Positions 36,400 through 47,564 of a DNA stretch of 64,000 nucleotides are shown piece by piece. The stretch's first letter is position 1, and each line of letters opens with the position of its first letter. This DNA is from Nageia nagi (Eukaryota; Pinophyta): positions 5,704,001 through 5,768,000 of the forward strand of contig JBITNC010000002.1 in NCBI GenBank assembly GCA_050084985.1, in the 5' to 3' direction. The notes beneath the pieces are model-generated. The model made no database searches, was not told the origin of the DNA, and saw only the letters and a program-made list of their open reading frames with translations. The position numbers were made by a program, and so were the translations under genes.

Positions 36400-36869
36400 T
36401 TGTTTCCTTTTTTCCAATGAATATTTTTTCAATGTAAGATTATCATATAAGATACTATATTTGACTCATCTTGTGTCTCAATTGGAGTATGATGTGCTTG
36501 TGAAATTAGTTATTACAAATAATTAATATAATTAAAAAAATAACTTTAACAAGTATTTGCAATATCCAATAAGTATATGTTAATAACTTTAACAAGTACA
36601 CAAGTTTAAGTAAAAGTTTCACAAATAACATGAGTTTAAGTAAAAATATATCAACAATTCCAACAATTATGTTCTTCAATAAACAACCTCCCTTAAGGAT
36701 ATTCAACAGAATAGCAAATAACATAGTCTAAAGTCATAATTGCATGCCTAGCACTACAAACATTTTTTAATTTCTACTATAATCCCCCTTTTGTTTATGC
36801 TTTTATCCTAGTTTAATAAATATATTTTGATCTCCTAAATCCATACATCTCTTATGTGCTAGAATATAT
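36400..36869. other. Spacer between transposase and SET-like relic
   Basis: AT-rich with ACAAGT(T/A)TAAGTAAAA repeats (36590-36650) and a second CACTA-like word, CACTACAAACATTTTTTAA at 36751. No coding sequence recognised. Confidence 0.4.
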
Positions 36870-37840
36870 TTACCAATGTTTTAATGCATTAAGATCTCAT
36901 CACCAGGGTTAAGAGTTATAATAGGACCCACACCTATAAAACTTTTCATTTTTCTAGGCATAAAGTCATATTTATCATTTGCATATTCCACAAAATCATA
37001 ATTTTTTAGACTATCTATGCATTTGGAGTTGGTTATATATCTTGTAATATTTTCATGTATCTTCAGTCGACCATTAACATACATATGTTTTGCATCTTTT
37101 GTTTGTGATGTTGCATTTCCACACATACCATATTTAGCCATACTAAAGAAATATGATATTAATATCCTCCAATCCATAATATTGTAGATTAGCCCACAAA
37201 ATGGCATCAATGGTTCTTTTTCAATGAATGGATATTCCTGCATTAGGTATATTAGAAGGTCTAATCATATATGAATGACCACAATAAGTGAATTATTTGT
37301 AAGCTTTTGGAAAAGGTTTTCTGACTGGCCATGCATCATGTGCCTTCTGGTCATATGTAGACTTGTATAAATGTACAACATTAGGTGTTAAATGTAAACC
37401 ACCAACACTCTCATCTAGTAGCTCGATTGGCTCAACATTTGGTAGCTATAATTAATGAATTCATCCTTCATTTCTTGTTCTTGTACATTGTTTTGCTTTA
37501 TCTTCATCTAATGAATCTACATATTATGGCATTGTAACCCTAACATTCTCTTTTATATGGTCAACACATCTAGTAGGTTCAACTGGACCAATGGGATATT
37601 TCTTAACCATAAGAGGTAATGCTCCCTCTATATTAGGTAGACCATCATTTTCATAATAATGTATTTCTACATCTCCCCTTCAATGTTTTTGCTAACCCTT
37701 ACATCTTGAACAACCACATACAACAAATGCTCTGTAATAAAAAATTATAGGGTTACTAAATCCTTCTATCACATTTTCATCCATTGGTTCAGCTCTTGGA
37801 AAGTACATCTTATTAGGTACAACTATGTGGCTACTTTATC
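36870..37840 (-). pseudogene. SET-domain-like pseudogene
   Basis: Minus-strand reading, with several frame changes: MYFPRAEPMDENVIEGFSNP, a CGCSRCKG cluster, a spacer with VEPIELLDESVGGLHL, then RPSNIPNAGISIH-stop-KRTID, MPFCGLIYN, a gap, MYVNGRLKIHENITRYI, YDFVEYANDKYDFMP and PIITLNPGDEILMHYN-like text. The order (S.IP.AG...., PF.G, a (D/N)GR.....N..RY(I/V) block, then I..GDE(I/L)....Y) resembles SET methyltransferase domains of the PRDM-like type, including the NH-like and terminal Tyr motifs. SET proteins methylate lysines. It lies just upstream of, and in the same orientation as, the CACTA transposase, so it could be cargo or an unrelated relic. The family call is by motif order only; there are many stops. 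Confidence 0.45.
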
Positions 37841-37916
37841 TCTTCCAATTGATGACTTAATTGAGGTTAATAAGAATTTTTGCAAGCATAATATAAACAT
37901 CAATACAAATAAGAAA

Positions 37917-38414
37917 TGAAGGAATACACACTAACAATATAATTCCTAAATAACCAATATCTCTTGAAAGCTCACAAACACAACTAACAAACTCACAAAG
38001 CAATCTCACAATGTAACACAAGATGCAAGTGGTTCCTCCAACTAGGAGTACATCCACTAACTAGATCTTTACTTCAATCACAAATACAACTCTCTTACAA
38101 TCCTCCTAATCTCAACTCCTAAGCACTATCCTATAGCATAACTTTACTCCATAAATTGTTGTTTGATTCAAAGAGGGAGCCTTCTATTTATAGGCCAAAA
38201 TACCTCTTTGGATCACCCTTTTACCCAATGTACAAAAGCATGACATGCACATCCTTTTACCCAAGGGGCATGCTCATAACATGGAGTGTAGTACAAGTTA
38301 CATTATTCTATTCACTTAAATACTTAAGGTATCAAATGATACCCTTAAGTACTAGTGAATTTACATAGAAGATTATTACAAAACCTCTACAATAATGCAT
38401 TATACATTCCAACA
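37917..38414 (-). repeat. Solo LTR (copia family of copies A/B), 498 bp, TSD AGAAA
   Basis: On the minus strand it begins TGTTGGAATGTATAATGC and ends CCTTCA, matching the LTRs at 49418 and 57358. It has the same U3 inverted repeat (38311-38359) and TATAAATAG box (38184-38192). The 5 bp on each side are AGAAA (37912-37916 and 38415-38419), a clean target duplication, and no primer site or internal sequence adjoins it. It therefore formed by recombination between the LTRs of an inserted element. Confidence 0.93.
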
Positions 38415-38419
38415 AGAAA

Positions 38420-38904
38420 ATCCTTCATGAAAAAAATTGAAAGTTAAATTAAACAGTCATGCTTGCCAGTTAATTACCTCATGATCATCATCATCCTCTA
38501 AATACGAAGATTGAAGATGATCCTATAACATTATCCATAATATTAACTAATTCATAAAAGCATATAATTTCATAAAAGTGAAAATTTAATTGATTTTAAA
38601 TTTCTACTTATCTAATAAAATTTGAGTATACATTCATTATATATATCTCATTTTGATATGAAAATATGTTTGTTCTCCTAGGATGAATGTTTGATGCTAT
38701 CTGGTCTTCATCATCTGATGATGAAATATTTGTCCTCCTCTCATGAATTAATGGTGGTATAATATCATCATCAGATGAGACATCATCAACCCTTATAGTC
38801 CTCGATATATTAATCACCAAGCCAATGATGATGTTGATAATAATGTCACTAACATGCTTCAACATTAATCAAGATAATTAGAAATAATAGAATTTAAGTT
38901 AAAA
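38420..38904. other. AT-rich stretch with a short acidic reading on the minus strand
   Basis: On the minus strand at 38640-38800 a short frame repeats (H)xRRTNI(S/F)S with runs of Asp (VSSDDD, SSSDDEDQ). It could be the N-terminal part of the SET-like relic, separated from it by the solo LTR, but there is no firm support. Confidence 0.25.
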
Positions 38905-38981
38905 TTTTAACTCTAAAGGTTTAGGATGAAGGGTTTAGGGTTTAAGGTTTAGGATGTATGGTTTAGGTTTTAAGGTCTAGG
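38905..38981 (+). repeat. Left piece of TTTAGGG-like satellite
   Basis: AAGGTTTAGGATGAAGGGTTTAGGGTTTAAGG-type sequence, ending TCTAGG where the gypsy element is inserted. The same array resumes at 47565 after the element. Confidence 0.8.
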
Positions 38982-39665
38982 TGTAGACCCTAAATAATGC
39001 AATAGTTTAATTAATTAGGGGAATTAATAAATGCACTATTTGGTCTATTTGTTTGTTTACATAAAGTAAAAATATGATAACAAATGATTAATCATACATG
39101 TTTGCTCCATTGATATGCACATTCAATTGATTAAGAAATTCATACATCCAGAATGAGTAATATAAAATACATAAGCATGATGCTAGTGCCCTAGTAGCAT
39201 TATGCCATAGGTGTTGCATTAAGAGGATAAAATTAAATATGAAATGAAAGATAAAATAACAATCAAATGAATGATTTATCAATATAACAAAAGTGTGATA
39301 ATGCTTGAGATAAGAGATTCGCTTATTACAAATAAGAATACCTTGCAAAGGTTTGCTTTGAAAGTGATGTTCAAGTCCTTGGTTCTCTATTTGATCTTCA
39401 ATTAATAGAAGCCTTGGATCTTTTATAATCTACCCCTTATCTAATCCCCTCCTTATGATAATCCCACCATGCGTCTTTGTATGTATTGAATGCTTTTATA
39501 TAGGGATGCTTCTATTATAGGATTTGACCCCTTGTACATGCTACAAGGGTCAAATACATTGCCTACACCTTTCTTATACATTTTTAATCCCTTTTTAAAT
39601 AATATATTATTAAGGGATTAAAATTATTTATTAAATATATAAAGGTTCATTTTAAGGCATCTACA
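38982..39665 (-). repeat. 3' LTR of gypsy element (684 bp)
   Basis: Alignable end to end with the LTR at 46906-47564, with scattered substitutions and a few indels (for example extra TTATGATAATCCCACC-like sequence near 39460). It runs TGTAGACC to GGCATCTACA in plus orientation. Confidence 0.95.
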
Positions 39666-39681
39666 TTTTCCCCTCTTTGTA
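39666..39681 (-). other. Polypurine tract of gypsy element
   Basis: The minus strand reads CAAAGAGGGGAAAA directly against the 3' LTR, the expected primer for plus-strand DNA synthesis. Confirms minus orientation. Confidence 0.85.
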
Positions 39682-40205
39682 TGTGTGATTGAAGTAATGA
39701 AATTACATGTCCAAAGAAGAAGTGTAGCCAAGAGATAGAAGAAATTTTTTTGATCCTTTTGCTAATACTAATTAAATGATGATGAGGATCCTTATGCTAC
39801 CCTCCTTTTGACTTAGGTGCCCCTAGAAAGATCCTTAAGCAGAGTAGCTAAGGAAAAAGTTATTGAAAAAGCTATCTTTAGGAATATTGTTTGGATGATA
39901 TTTGGATGACTGTAGAAATCCATATCCGAGGTTGGAGATGAAAGATATGATCTTCCTCCTTTATACTATTTGAACCATGAATCTAGTCATTTCATTGTGT
40001 TAGATACTCAAGAAGCTAATGAACTTATGTCCATGCCTCTAAATAGAAAGGTTATGCTTTGGATGGGTGGAAATGGTAGTGAAATAGATGCCAATGATAG
40101 CCTGAAAGATAATGAGTATGGTACTAGTGCCTTGGTTTTGACTATAATTTACTTCTATTCTTCTAGATATGTGTACCTACAATTAAGTGTTAGCCAAAAA
40201 ATAAA

Positions 40206-40950
40206 GGTATGAATGCACAATAAGCTACATCATCCATCAAAGATGATCCACTATCAATAATCTTACTTACAGTTGCATTGTCAATTTATCTTTTAAGTGA
40301 GGGAACTCTCACTAGCCGTATTGCTGACCATCGATGATCATACATTTGTATGTCTATGATCCAAAGATATTATGCTTTGGATAGGTTCAAAGAAAGAACC
40401 ATGTGGATACACAACAAAATGTATCATCCATTGGAGATGATCCAATGTCAACAAATTGCTAATGGTTGTATCATTAGTTTACTTTTAAGTGAGGGAACTC
40501 TCACTAGCCATGTCAATGGTCATTGATGATCATACATTTATATGTCTATGATTTGAAGATATTATGCTTTGGATAGGTTTAAATTAAGAACCATGTGAAT
40601 ACATAATAAAATGTATCATCCATTGGAGATGATCCAATGTTAACAAATTGCTAATAGCTCTATCACTGGTTTACTTTTAAGTGAGGGAACTTTCACTAGC
40701 CGTGTTGATGGTCATCAATGATCATACATTTATATGTCCATGATTTGAAGACATTATGCTTTAGATACATTGAAATCAAGAACCATATGCATACATAACA
40801 AAATGTATAGTTCATTGGAGATGATCCAATATCAACAAATTACTAATGACTATATCACCGATTTACTTTTAAGTGAGGGAACTCTCACTAGCAGTGTTGA
40901 TGGCCATCTGTGATCATATGTTTATATGTCTATGATCCGAAGACATGAGG
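40206..40950. repeat. Tandem repeat, ~190-bp unit, 4 copies, inside gypsy element
   Basis: TTTTAAGTGAGGGAAC(T)(C/T)TCACTAGC occurs at 40291, 40493, 40675 and 40867 (periods 202, 182, 192). Each unit also carries ATCATCCATTGGAGATGATCC and GATCATACATTTATATGTC(T/C)ATGAT. Unequal exchange or RT slippage in the non-coding 3' part of the element is the likely origin. Confidence 0.9.
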
Positions 40951-42220
40951 CATAGCAAGGATGAAATAAATATAATATATTATAATATGTTGAGTTGGAT
41001 TGATAGAATATCCTATAGAATATGTCAAAAGTTTTGCTCATGGGGGACCATGGCTAAAGATTTTATTAGTATTCTCCTAACACTATGATGTCAAATAATT
41101 ATTCATGTATAAATAATGGAATCATAGAAGGATACTCCTAAAAAATTCTTGATATTCAATCTTGTAATGGTCTAGAAACTTGAATTTGCTTAATTTCATA
41201 CAAAGGAAGTACACCATAGATGCCCTGAAATTAGTCAATGTACATCACTAACATTGTAGTATGCTTTGAATTTTGCTAAAATAAAATTATTTGGCTTTTA
41301 TGATTCAAATTTTGTTGATTCATCATACTTGCATCTAAATATGAAATTGCCCCTATTTGATGCTAAAAAGGGGTTAAAGGAAGCCATCTTGTCACATACG
41401 TGAAGCCCAAATCCACCATGTCATCATTCAACACATGGGGAAGAACAAAGTTGTTTAGAGCTACGAGAAATGTAACATAAAATGCAAAGTGAAGTCTAGA
41501 AGGGAAGATAATACCCCCTTTGGTAAGCACATTTCTCCATGCTGACTATAGGCCATGCAGGAGATGCTGAGTTATTCACTTGGTATGCATTGATTCCTGT
41601 TAATAAGTATCAACCGTTCTAGATGCAAAATTAACACACTAACTAACATCAAATGAAAATAAAATACATATACCTAATGATGTAAGCATAATTTCTATAC
41701 CGGTCCTCATGCCAGGAAGTTGCCATTAAGGTGAAGTACAAGAGGGTATTTAATTTCTTTATTAACTCATGCATTGATATGCCATTGGTGTCCTAATGAT
41801 AGTACATTACCAACATTGTGAAATAAGTGGATCAAGCCATCCAATTAAGTAGTGGCTTCATATGTCTCCAAATTTTGCAAATATCATGGGCCTATAGTTG
41901 CTTGGGAGCAACCTTCTTGAAGATAGCATTTTACCTTGCCAAATAGCTAAGATCAAGTATTCATAATCCAATTTCTTTAGTTATATATCATAGACAAGTA
42001 TCCACTATCATATGGAAAATTAGAAATTGATAGAAATGAAAAGGGTGCATTGGAAACTCACCTACATAGTAAGTTAGCATGTCATCGACTTCCTAAACTT
42101 AGTATAAATTTTAATAAAAAATGCAAATGAAGTAATCAAACGATGTTTTAGATTGATGCAGGCTAGGGGAGCTTACTTATGCAAGGATGATGTAGGTAGA
42201 TACTCCTCTTATCATAGCCT
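40951..42220. other. Non-coding interior of gypsy element
   Basis: No RT, RNase H or integrase motif in any frame that I can see. Some pieces could be introns or UTR of the adjacent plant-mobile-domain gene, but nothing supports exon calls. Confidence 0.4.
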
Positions 42221-42224
42221 TAAT

Positions 42225-43160
42225 TGAGATATGGGACCAAGATTATTACTGATTTCACCTTTCCACTGGTGAAATGATAGTAACCCTAGAGGATGTGTAT
42301 CAGATCTAGGGTATACCTATCAGGGGTGGCTGAGTGTGGTAGTATGAGATGGGAGATGATAACATGCAGGGAGCAAAGTATTTATGGTTGAACGGATTAG
42401 ATGATAATGATTGGGATCATCAATCGATGAGACTCGTAGAGGGTTGCAGGTATGCCAGAGTGGGGAGACACCTGAGGTTGCATGTGGCAACTATTATTAC
42501 CACATATCTCCATCCTAATAAAAGCCATTTGGCTTTTCCTCTTGGGATAACATGGATAGTGTGAGAGATATGTGCTCAAGGGTGATAGTTTGCATGGGGG
42601 CCAATAGTACTAGCATAACTTTATAGAGATTTGTACACATTCATCAATGTTGATAAGGTCAATGTGATGATTGCTCATAGTGTCCTCCTATAGGTCCAAT
42701 CATATGAGCATATAGTAGTGGTAAGGTGATTAGGCTCAAGAGAGATAGAGATGACCCAATAGATATAACCTTGGTTTGTTGAACTAGTCTACTTGGCAGG
42801 TATAGGCCACCATAGTCTATTGAGGTATGAAGGAGGCATATGGATGGCCTACAAGAGGTCAATATAATGTGGATGTACTATGTAAACTATGTATGGCACA
42901 ATGATGCACATCATTTGACATGGGTTAAGTAGTACCATTTCTTCCAAACTTGATGAAAGATTATGGATCTGTATCATCTGGAGCATGTGCTAAGGTAGTT
43001 TGGGGTATTACAACCTATTCCAACTATGCCCCCAGTATACTAGAGATACCATGTAGAGTAAGATGTACATATCAATGTTATGGATATGCCAGCATGGACG
43101 TCCAGGTGGGGAGAACCACAGGCCTTAGATGCCCTAGTGGAGGTGATGTAGGCACCAAGG
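42225..43160 (+). pseudogene. Plant mobile domain (PMD) protein relic, antisense to gag
   Basis: Plus strand: FHLSTGEMIVTLEDVYQI-stop-GIPIRG (42240-42320) is the signature start of the plant mobile domain (compare TFH.P.GEMT.TLEDV..L.GLPI.G). In the middle, QSYEHIVVVR and YEGGIWMAYKRSI (42690-42860) fit the 'LLQ.W.YEHI' and repeat-tail segments. The end HVLR-stop-FGVLQPIP then MPAWTSRWGEPQ (42985-43130) matches the PMD 'H..RQFG..Q.IP ... W..R' ending. PMD proteins (MAIN/MAIL family) act in nuclear gene silencing and genome stability; transposon-borne versions exist. It has stops in every segment and is non-functional, lying on the strand opposite to gag. Confidence 0.75.
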
Positions 43161-44810
43161 GTTGCCCTCGACTATGCAAGATGGTGGGCAGGAGTGCACC
43201 TAGGCCCATTGGGCTTAGATGAGGTAGAGAGTGGTTGTGATGGTGAAGCTATGAGCTAGGTGTCTAAGGAGGAGGATCAAATGCATGTGGATAATCCAAT
43301 CCATGATGGGCCCCCACTAGTAGGGGATCTCAAGGTATTAGCGGTAGTTGTCCCCACCCCAAGTAAGAAAGAATCAACTCATAGCTTTGTGATTTTCAAA
43401 TAAAATGGCTAACAAGTATCATGCTTGATATGATAGAGGATGTAGATACTGAGTAGCTTCCTTAGAGGCAGAGTTGGTCATAGTGAAGGTCACACTAGCG
43501 ATGAGAGATGCAAAGGTTGCTTCACTATCATAGACAGTGAAGAGCCTCCAAGATAGGCTCATGATGCCCCCACTAGATAAGTAGTGGGCTTTTCTACATA
43601 GTTACCATGATCAAATCACAACACAAGCCCTAGAGATATCTAGGTTGTAGGCTAAGTATGTAAGGGCCAAGACCCTCATGGAATCATGGCTAGCAGTATC
43701 TTAGGTGGAGTCTCTATCTCAAGTGCGAGTGTAGGTAGTGGGAGGAGGGTACACTTGAGGAGTGATGCCTCCAATAGTGGGGCTAATGCCCACCCATAAT
43801 CATGGATGATTTAGGGTGAAGGCCCATGTATATCTATTTGTATAAAATTTTTACTTTGAGATATATATGATTCATTATTTGTGGACTCAACATGCTTTGT
43901 TTTTTATGTTTATGTTATATTTAGATGGTTGACATTGGACACACACATAGGCATAATGAACCCTAAAAATTGACTCATTAATAGTATAACATGCTAAATA
44001 CATGCACATTATATTATGTACAACTAATAACGAGCATCAGACATGCACACAAACTAAAATGACACATAACTTGAAGGAACCAAAGGTACCTTGGAAAGAT
44101 CGAGAAAGGACATAAGGGTGTATATGATCATATATGTCATGGCACAACACCTAGGATTAGCCTAGAAGTGAAGACATAGTGTTGAGAATGATAAAAAGTA
44201 AATTTTAAACATTTTATCCTAAGAAAACCATGGTGCAAGCACCCCAAAATAAAGATAAAAGGGTGTTGGCATCATGCATAGAGATGAGTTGGATCCCTAG
44301 ACTATGGACATTGGAGGGAAAGGATAAATACAAATCAAATAAATCATTAGACTGGTGTATGCATAGAACAAGAAAGCAAAAATACACAAAAATACCCTAG
44401 TTACTAATATACACTAATTGTGATATTCGAAAGAGTTCAAGGAATAACCTTATGTACTTGGGGAGTTTTACACACCCAAATACACTTAATAGAGGCAAAA
44501 ATAAAAAGAGGCACTTTTGTAGTAATCATCCCTACACTGTTGATGCCTTGAAAGCAAGAATTCATGTTGTTGGCATCGCACCATTTGATTTCATTCCTTT
44601 TCCTATGGGGAGGAGGGTGTCTATATGCATGAGTGTTAACCAAAAAAGAATGTAAAGTATGATCAACACATACTATACTGATGCACCCTCGAGATTGTGA
44701 AGATGGTAGGGGATTATTAAATACCCCTCGCTATGCATTATCCAGATGTACATGTCTTACCTATGTAGCTAGTTTTAGATCCATCCTAATGCTCCATTAT
44801 CAATTAAATC
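43161..44810. other. Interior of gypsy element between PMD relic and gag
   Basis: No pol motif found. A few short plus-strand ORFs without recognisable domains. Possible 3' continuation of the PMD transcript in 43330-43860. Confidence 0.4.
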
Positions 44811-46760
44811 CTATATAAGGTAATGAAAATTCCTACAATCCCAGGCTAGATGACCTAGTACCCTGTGATAATTGCAAAATTCTTCATAGTGAAAAATTTT
44901 AGGCACACCATTAGTAAAATTAGGTTCAACAATAGGAGGTAATTTAATCAGTTCCTCATCTAACAATACAGTTAGAATATTATCAACACTATCAATCAAA
45001 GGAGTATATTAGTGAGTATGTTTGAGCAGAAAACTACCTCATTTTTTGTGTGCAACATAAATTGCTTCAAACTTGGTTTGATTTTCAGTAATAGGTTTTG
45101 TAGGTGAAGCATGATCAACATATTTCATAGCATTCAATTTTTTAATGCATGGTTCCTTTTTAGTAATAGTGTCAATCATATCTCCTAAAGACATATCATG
45201 ATTAGAAATGATAAATAACTTATATATAGGCAAGAGACAATCGACAAAAATATGCTTGAGTTCATGTTTATCCATGGTGAGATTATTAGCAGTTTTCTTC
45301 CATACCTTCACAAAATCCTTCACTAATTGGTTAGGGAGTTGTTTAATTTTATATAAGTCCTTAAGATAAACATTCTCAATAATGTTATATCCATAATCAT
45401 GTAAAAATATGTGAATCAAATACTCATACCTATCAATGCTACTTTTGGGAAGTTGAAAGTACCATGTTAGAGCCTCATCCTTCAAACTACAAGAAAATAA
45501 CTTAGCCAACAAATCTTAGTCATGCATATATTCAATAGATTCTTCATGAAATTTACAAACATGTTCTTAGGATCTTGCATACCATCAAACTTAGTGAATT
45601 TGAAACTTTTTTCCCAAGGATTATTTTGGCAAGAATTTTATCAGTGAGGGGTTCTTTTAAATATGAAAGGAAATCATCCTCACTAGTCACAACATTGTTA
45701 GGTTCTACATTGGTCTTTGGGGATGATGGTGGGGGAAAGGGAGGTTGTTGTATATTGTTTGGTATTTGAAGTGGAGTATTTTTCAAAACAACAAAATCAT
45801 TAGTATGATTAACCTTATCCTACTCAAGTTCATGCAATACCCCTAATAGGATTACCAATTGTTCAGATGGAGGTTGTTTATACCAATCAATGTTTTCTTG
45901 GATATCCATAATGATACCTACCTTAATCTCATGCTCCTTAGGAGTCCAAGTTAGTTGTAACTTAAAGGCTTCTCTAACAACTTCAGTAAGTTGTTACTTA
46001 ACAAGATTTTTAATCTCATCATCAGGCAAAATAATTTAACTTTTACCTTTCATTTCCTAATCGAAGTAATGTGAATTAATGATCAAAATATTATGCAATT
46101 CTTCTTCTTCATCCTCAAGTTCTAACTGATCATCATTTTCAAAAGCATCTTCCTCATGTAGTGGCTATTCCAACTCAATGTCAAGCTTTGGTTTAGGCTC
46201 TGCTCCATTAGGATATACATCAACTTCATCATGAGTATAATTGAACACATTGCCTGCATCATGCGTTTCATTTGTAGGTTGAAGATGTTTTGAATATTCC
46301 TTATAGAGGAATAATCTATCTTCAAATTCTACAACTTTGGAGTGTTTATCAAGCAAATTTGCATCTGTAAGAAGTTCAACTACAATAAATGTGTTATTAC
46401 GAATAAAAAATTACAACCTTTCTTTATCACATAACACCTATTGAATGGATTGAGCATAATAGGGAATCTTATCAAGATGAGGGAGTTCATCATCATCAAA
46501 AGGTTCCAGATTAGGAGATAAATTATCCAAGTTGCTAGGGTTAAGAATAACATAACAATTAGGAGTCTCTTCGATAATGGATATTTGTTTATCGAATTCT
46601 CAATATTCAGGGTCCCAAATTGTATTAGGAGGGGGGATTTGAATAGATAATTTAGGATTTATTTGAATACTTCTTCTAACCTTTGAAACTTTTACTTTGG
46701 ATTTTGATATGGTAGGGTTTTTTAGATTAAGATCCATCTTTGGGAGATAAGCAGAATAAG
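44811..46760 (-). pseudogene. Gypsy gag, mostly readable, with Cys/His box
   Basis: Minus strand: decayed N-terminal part (46100-46360); a proline-rich piece, PPFPPPSSPKTNVEPNN (45690-45750); the capsid-type domain MLAKLFSCSLKDEALTWYFQ then LPKSSIDRYEYLIHIFLHDY (45390-45512) and QLPNQLVKDFVKVWKKTANN (45270-45340), matching the retrotransposon gag family (LF..SL...A..W); further down FCNYHRVLGHLAWDCRNF (44820-44880), a Cys/His nucleocapsid box typical of Ty3/gypsy. A 157-residue portion is open without stops; elsewhere there are stops. It packages element RNA. No protease or RT follows. Confidence 0.85.
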
Positions 46761-46905
46761 TACTAGTTTTATCTTACTCTTTGGCTATTATCTAGAGCAC
46801 TTCCTCTTTGGAGAGAAAAAGTAGTGAAAATAGATTCAAGACATTACAAAAGGATTTTACCTTGGATGAAGATCTAGGTGTATAAGAATATCAGGTTCAC
46901 CAAAA

Positions 46906-47564
46906 TGTAGACCCTAAATAATGCAATAGTCTAATTAATTAGGGGAATTAATACATGCACTATTTGGTTTATTTGTTTGTTGACATAAAGAAATAATATG
47001 ATAATAGATGATTAATCATACAAGTTTGCTTCGTTGATATGCACATTCAATTGATTAAGGAAAGTCATACATCAAGAATGAGCAATATAACATACATAAG
47101 CACGATGCTAATGCCCTAGTTAGCATCATGTTAAGGATAAAATTAAAGATACGATGAAATATAAAATAACAATCGAATGAATGATTTATCAAGATAACAA
47201 AAGTGTGATAATGCTTAAGATAAGAGATTCACTTATTACAGATAAGAAGATCTTGCAAAGGTTTGCTTTGCAAGTGATGTTCGAGTCCTTGGTTCTCTAT
47301 CTGTTCTTTAGTTGATAGAAGCTTTGGGTATTTTGTAATCTGCCCCTTGTCTAATCCCTATCCTACCATGTGTCTTTATATGTCTTGAATGCTTTTATAT
47401 AGGGATTCTTCTATTATAGGACTTGACCCCTTGTACATGCCATAAGGGTTAAATACATGGCCTATAGCTTTCTTATACATTTTTAATCCCTTTTTAAATA
47501 ATGCATTATTAAGGGATTAAAATGATTTATTAAATACATAAAGGTTCATTTTGAGATGTCTACA
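46906..47564 (-). repeat. 5' LTR of gypsy element (659 bp)
   Basis: Partner of the LTR at 38982. On the minus strand it is followed inward by TTTTGGTGAACCTGATATTC, whose TGG start is right for a primer binding site; I cannot name the tRNA. The two LTRs differ at many positions by eye, so the insertion is not recent. Confidence 0.93.

Larger units (their letters stand above)
31906..36400 (-). mobile_element. CACTA (En/Spm) DNA transposon, degenerate
   Basis: The left terminus reads CACTACTACATTTTAATC, the canonical CACTA inverted-repeat start, abutting copia integrase sequence, so the transposon jumped into that copia. The next 230 bp are rich in short GATGCAT/GACGCATT/GACACATT words, as in CACTA subterminal repeats. 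The interior encodes a TNP2-type transposase with DUF4218 and DUF4216 regions on the minus strand. I could not find the matching right terminus; the right boundary given is simply the limit of transposase homology. A very similar word, CACTACAAACATTTTTTAATT, occurs at 36751 in the same orientation. Confidence 0.8.
38982..47564 (-). mobile_element. Ty3/gypsy-type LTR element, complete, no recognisable pol (8.58 kb)
   Basis: Both LTRs start TGTAGACCCTAAATAATGC and end TCTACA. The 5 bp outside are CTAGG on both sides (38977-38981, 47565-47569), so the element is complete and its insertion site, a telomere-like array, is defined. A polypurine tract beside the left LTR and gag on the minus strand agree on orientation. 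The 7.2-kb interior holds gag at the 5' end, a plant-mobile-domain pseudogene on the opposite strand, a four-unit tandem repeat, and no protease, RT or integrase that I can find. It therefore resembles a non-autonomous gag-bearing derivative. Gypsy assignment rests on gag only. Confidence 0.88.

Noticed and set aside
40206-40950. CRISPR-like or regulatory array
   Set aside because: Units are ~190 bp, diverged and in a plant retrotransposon interior; an ordinary minisatellite.
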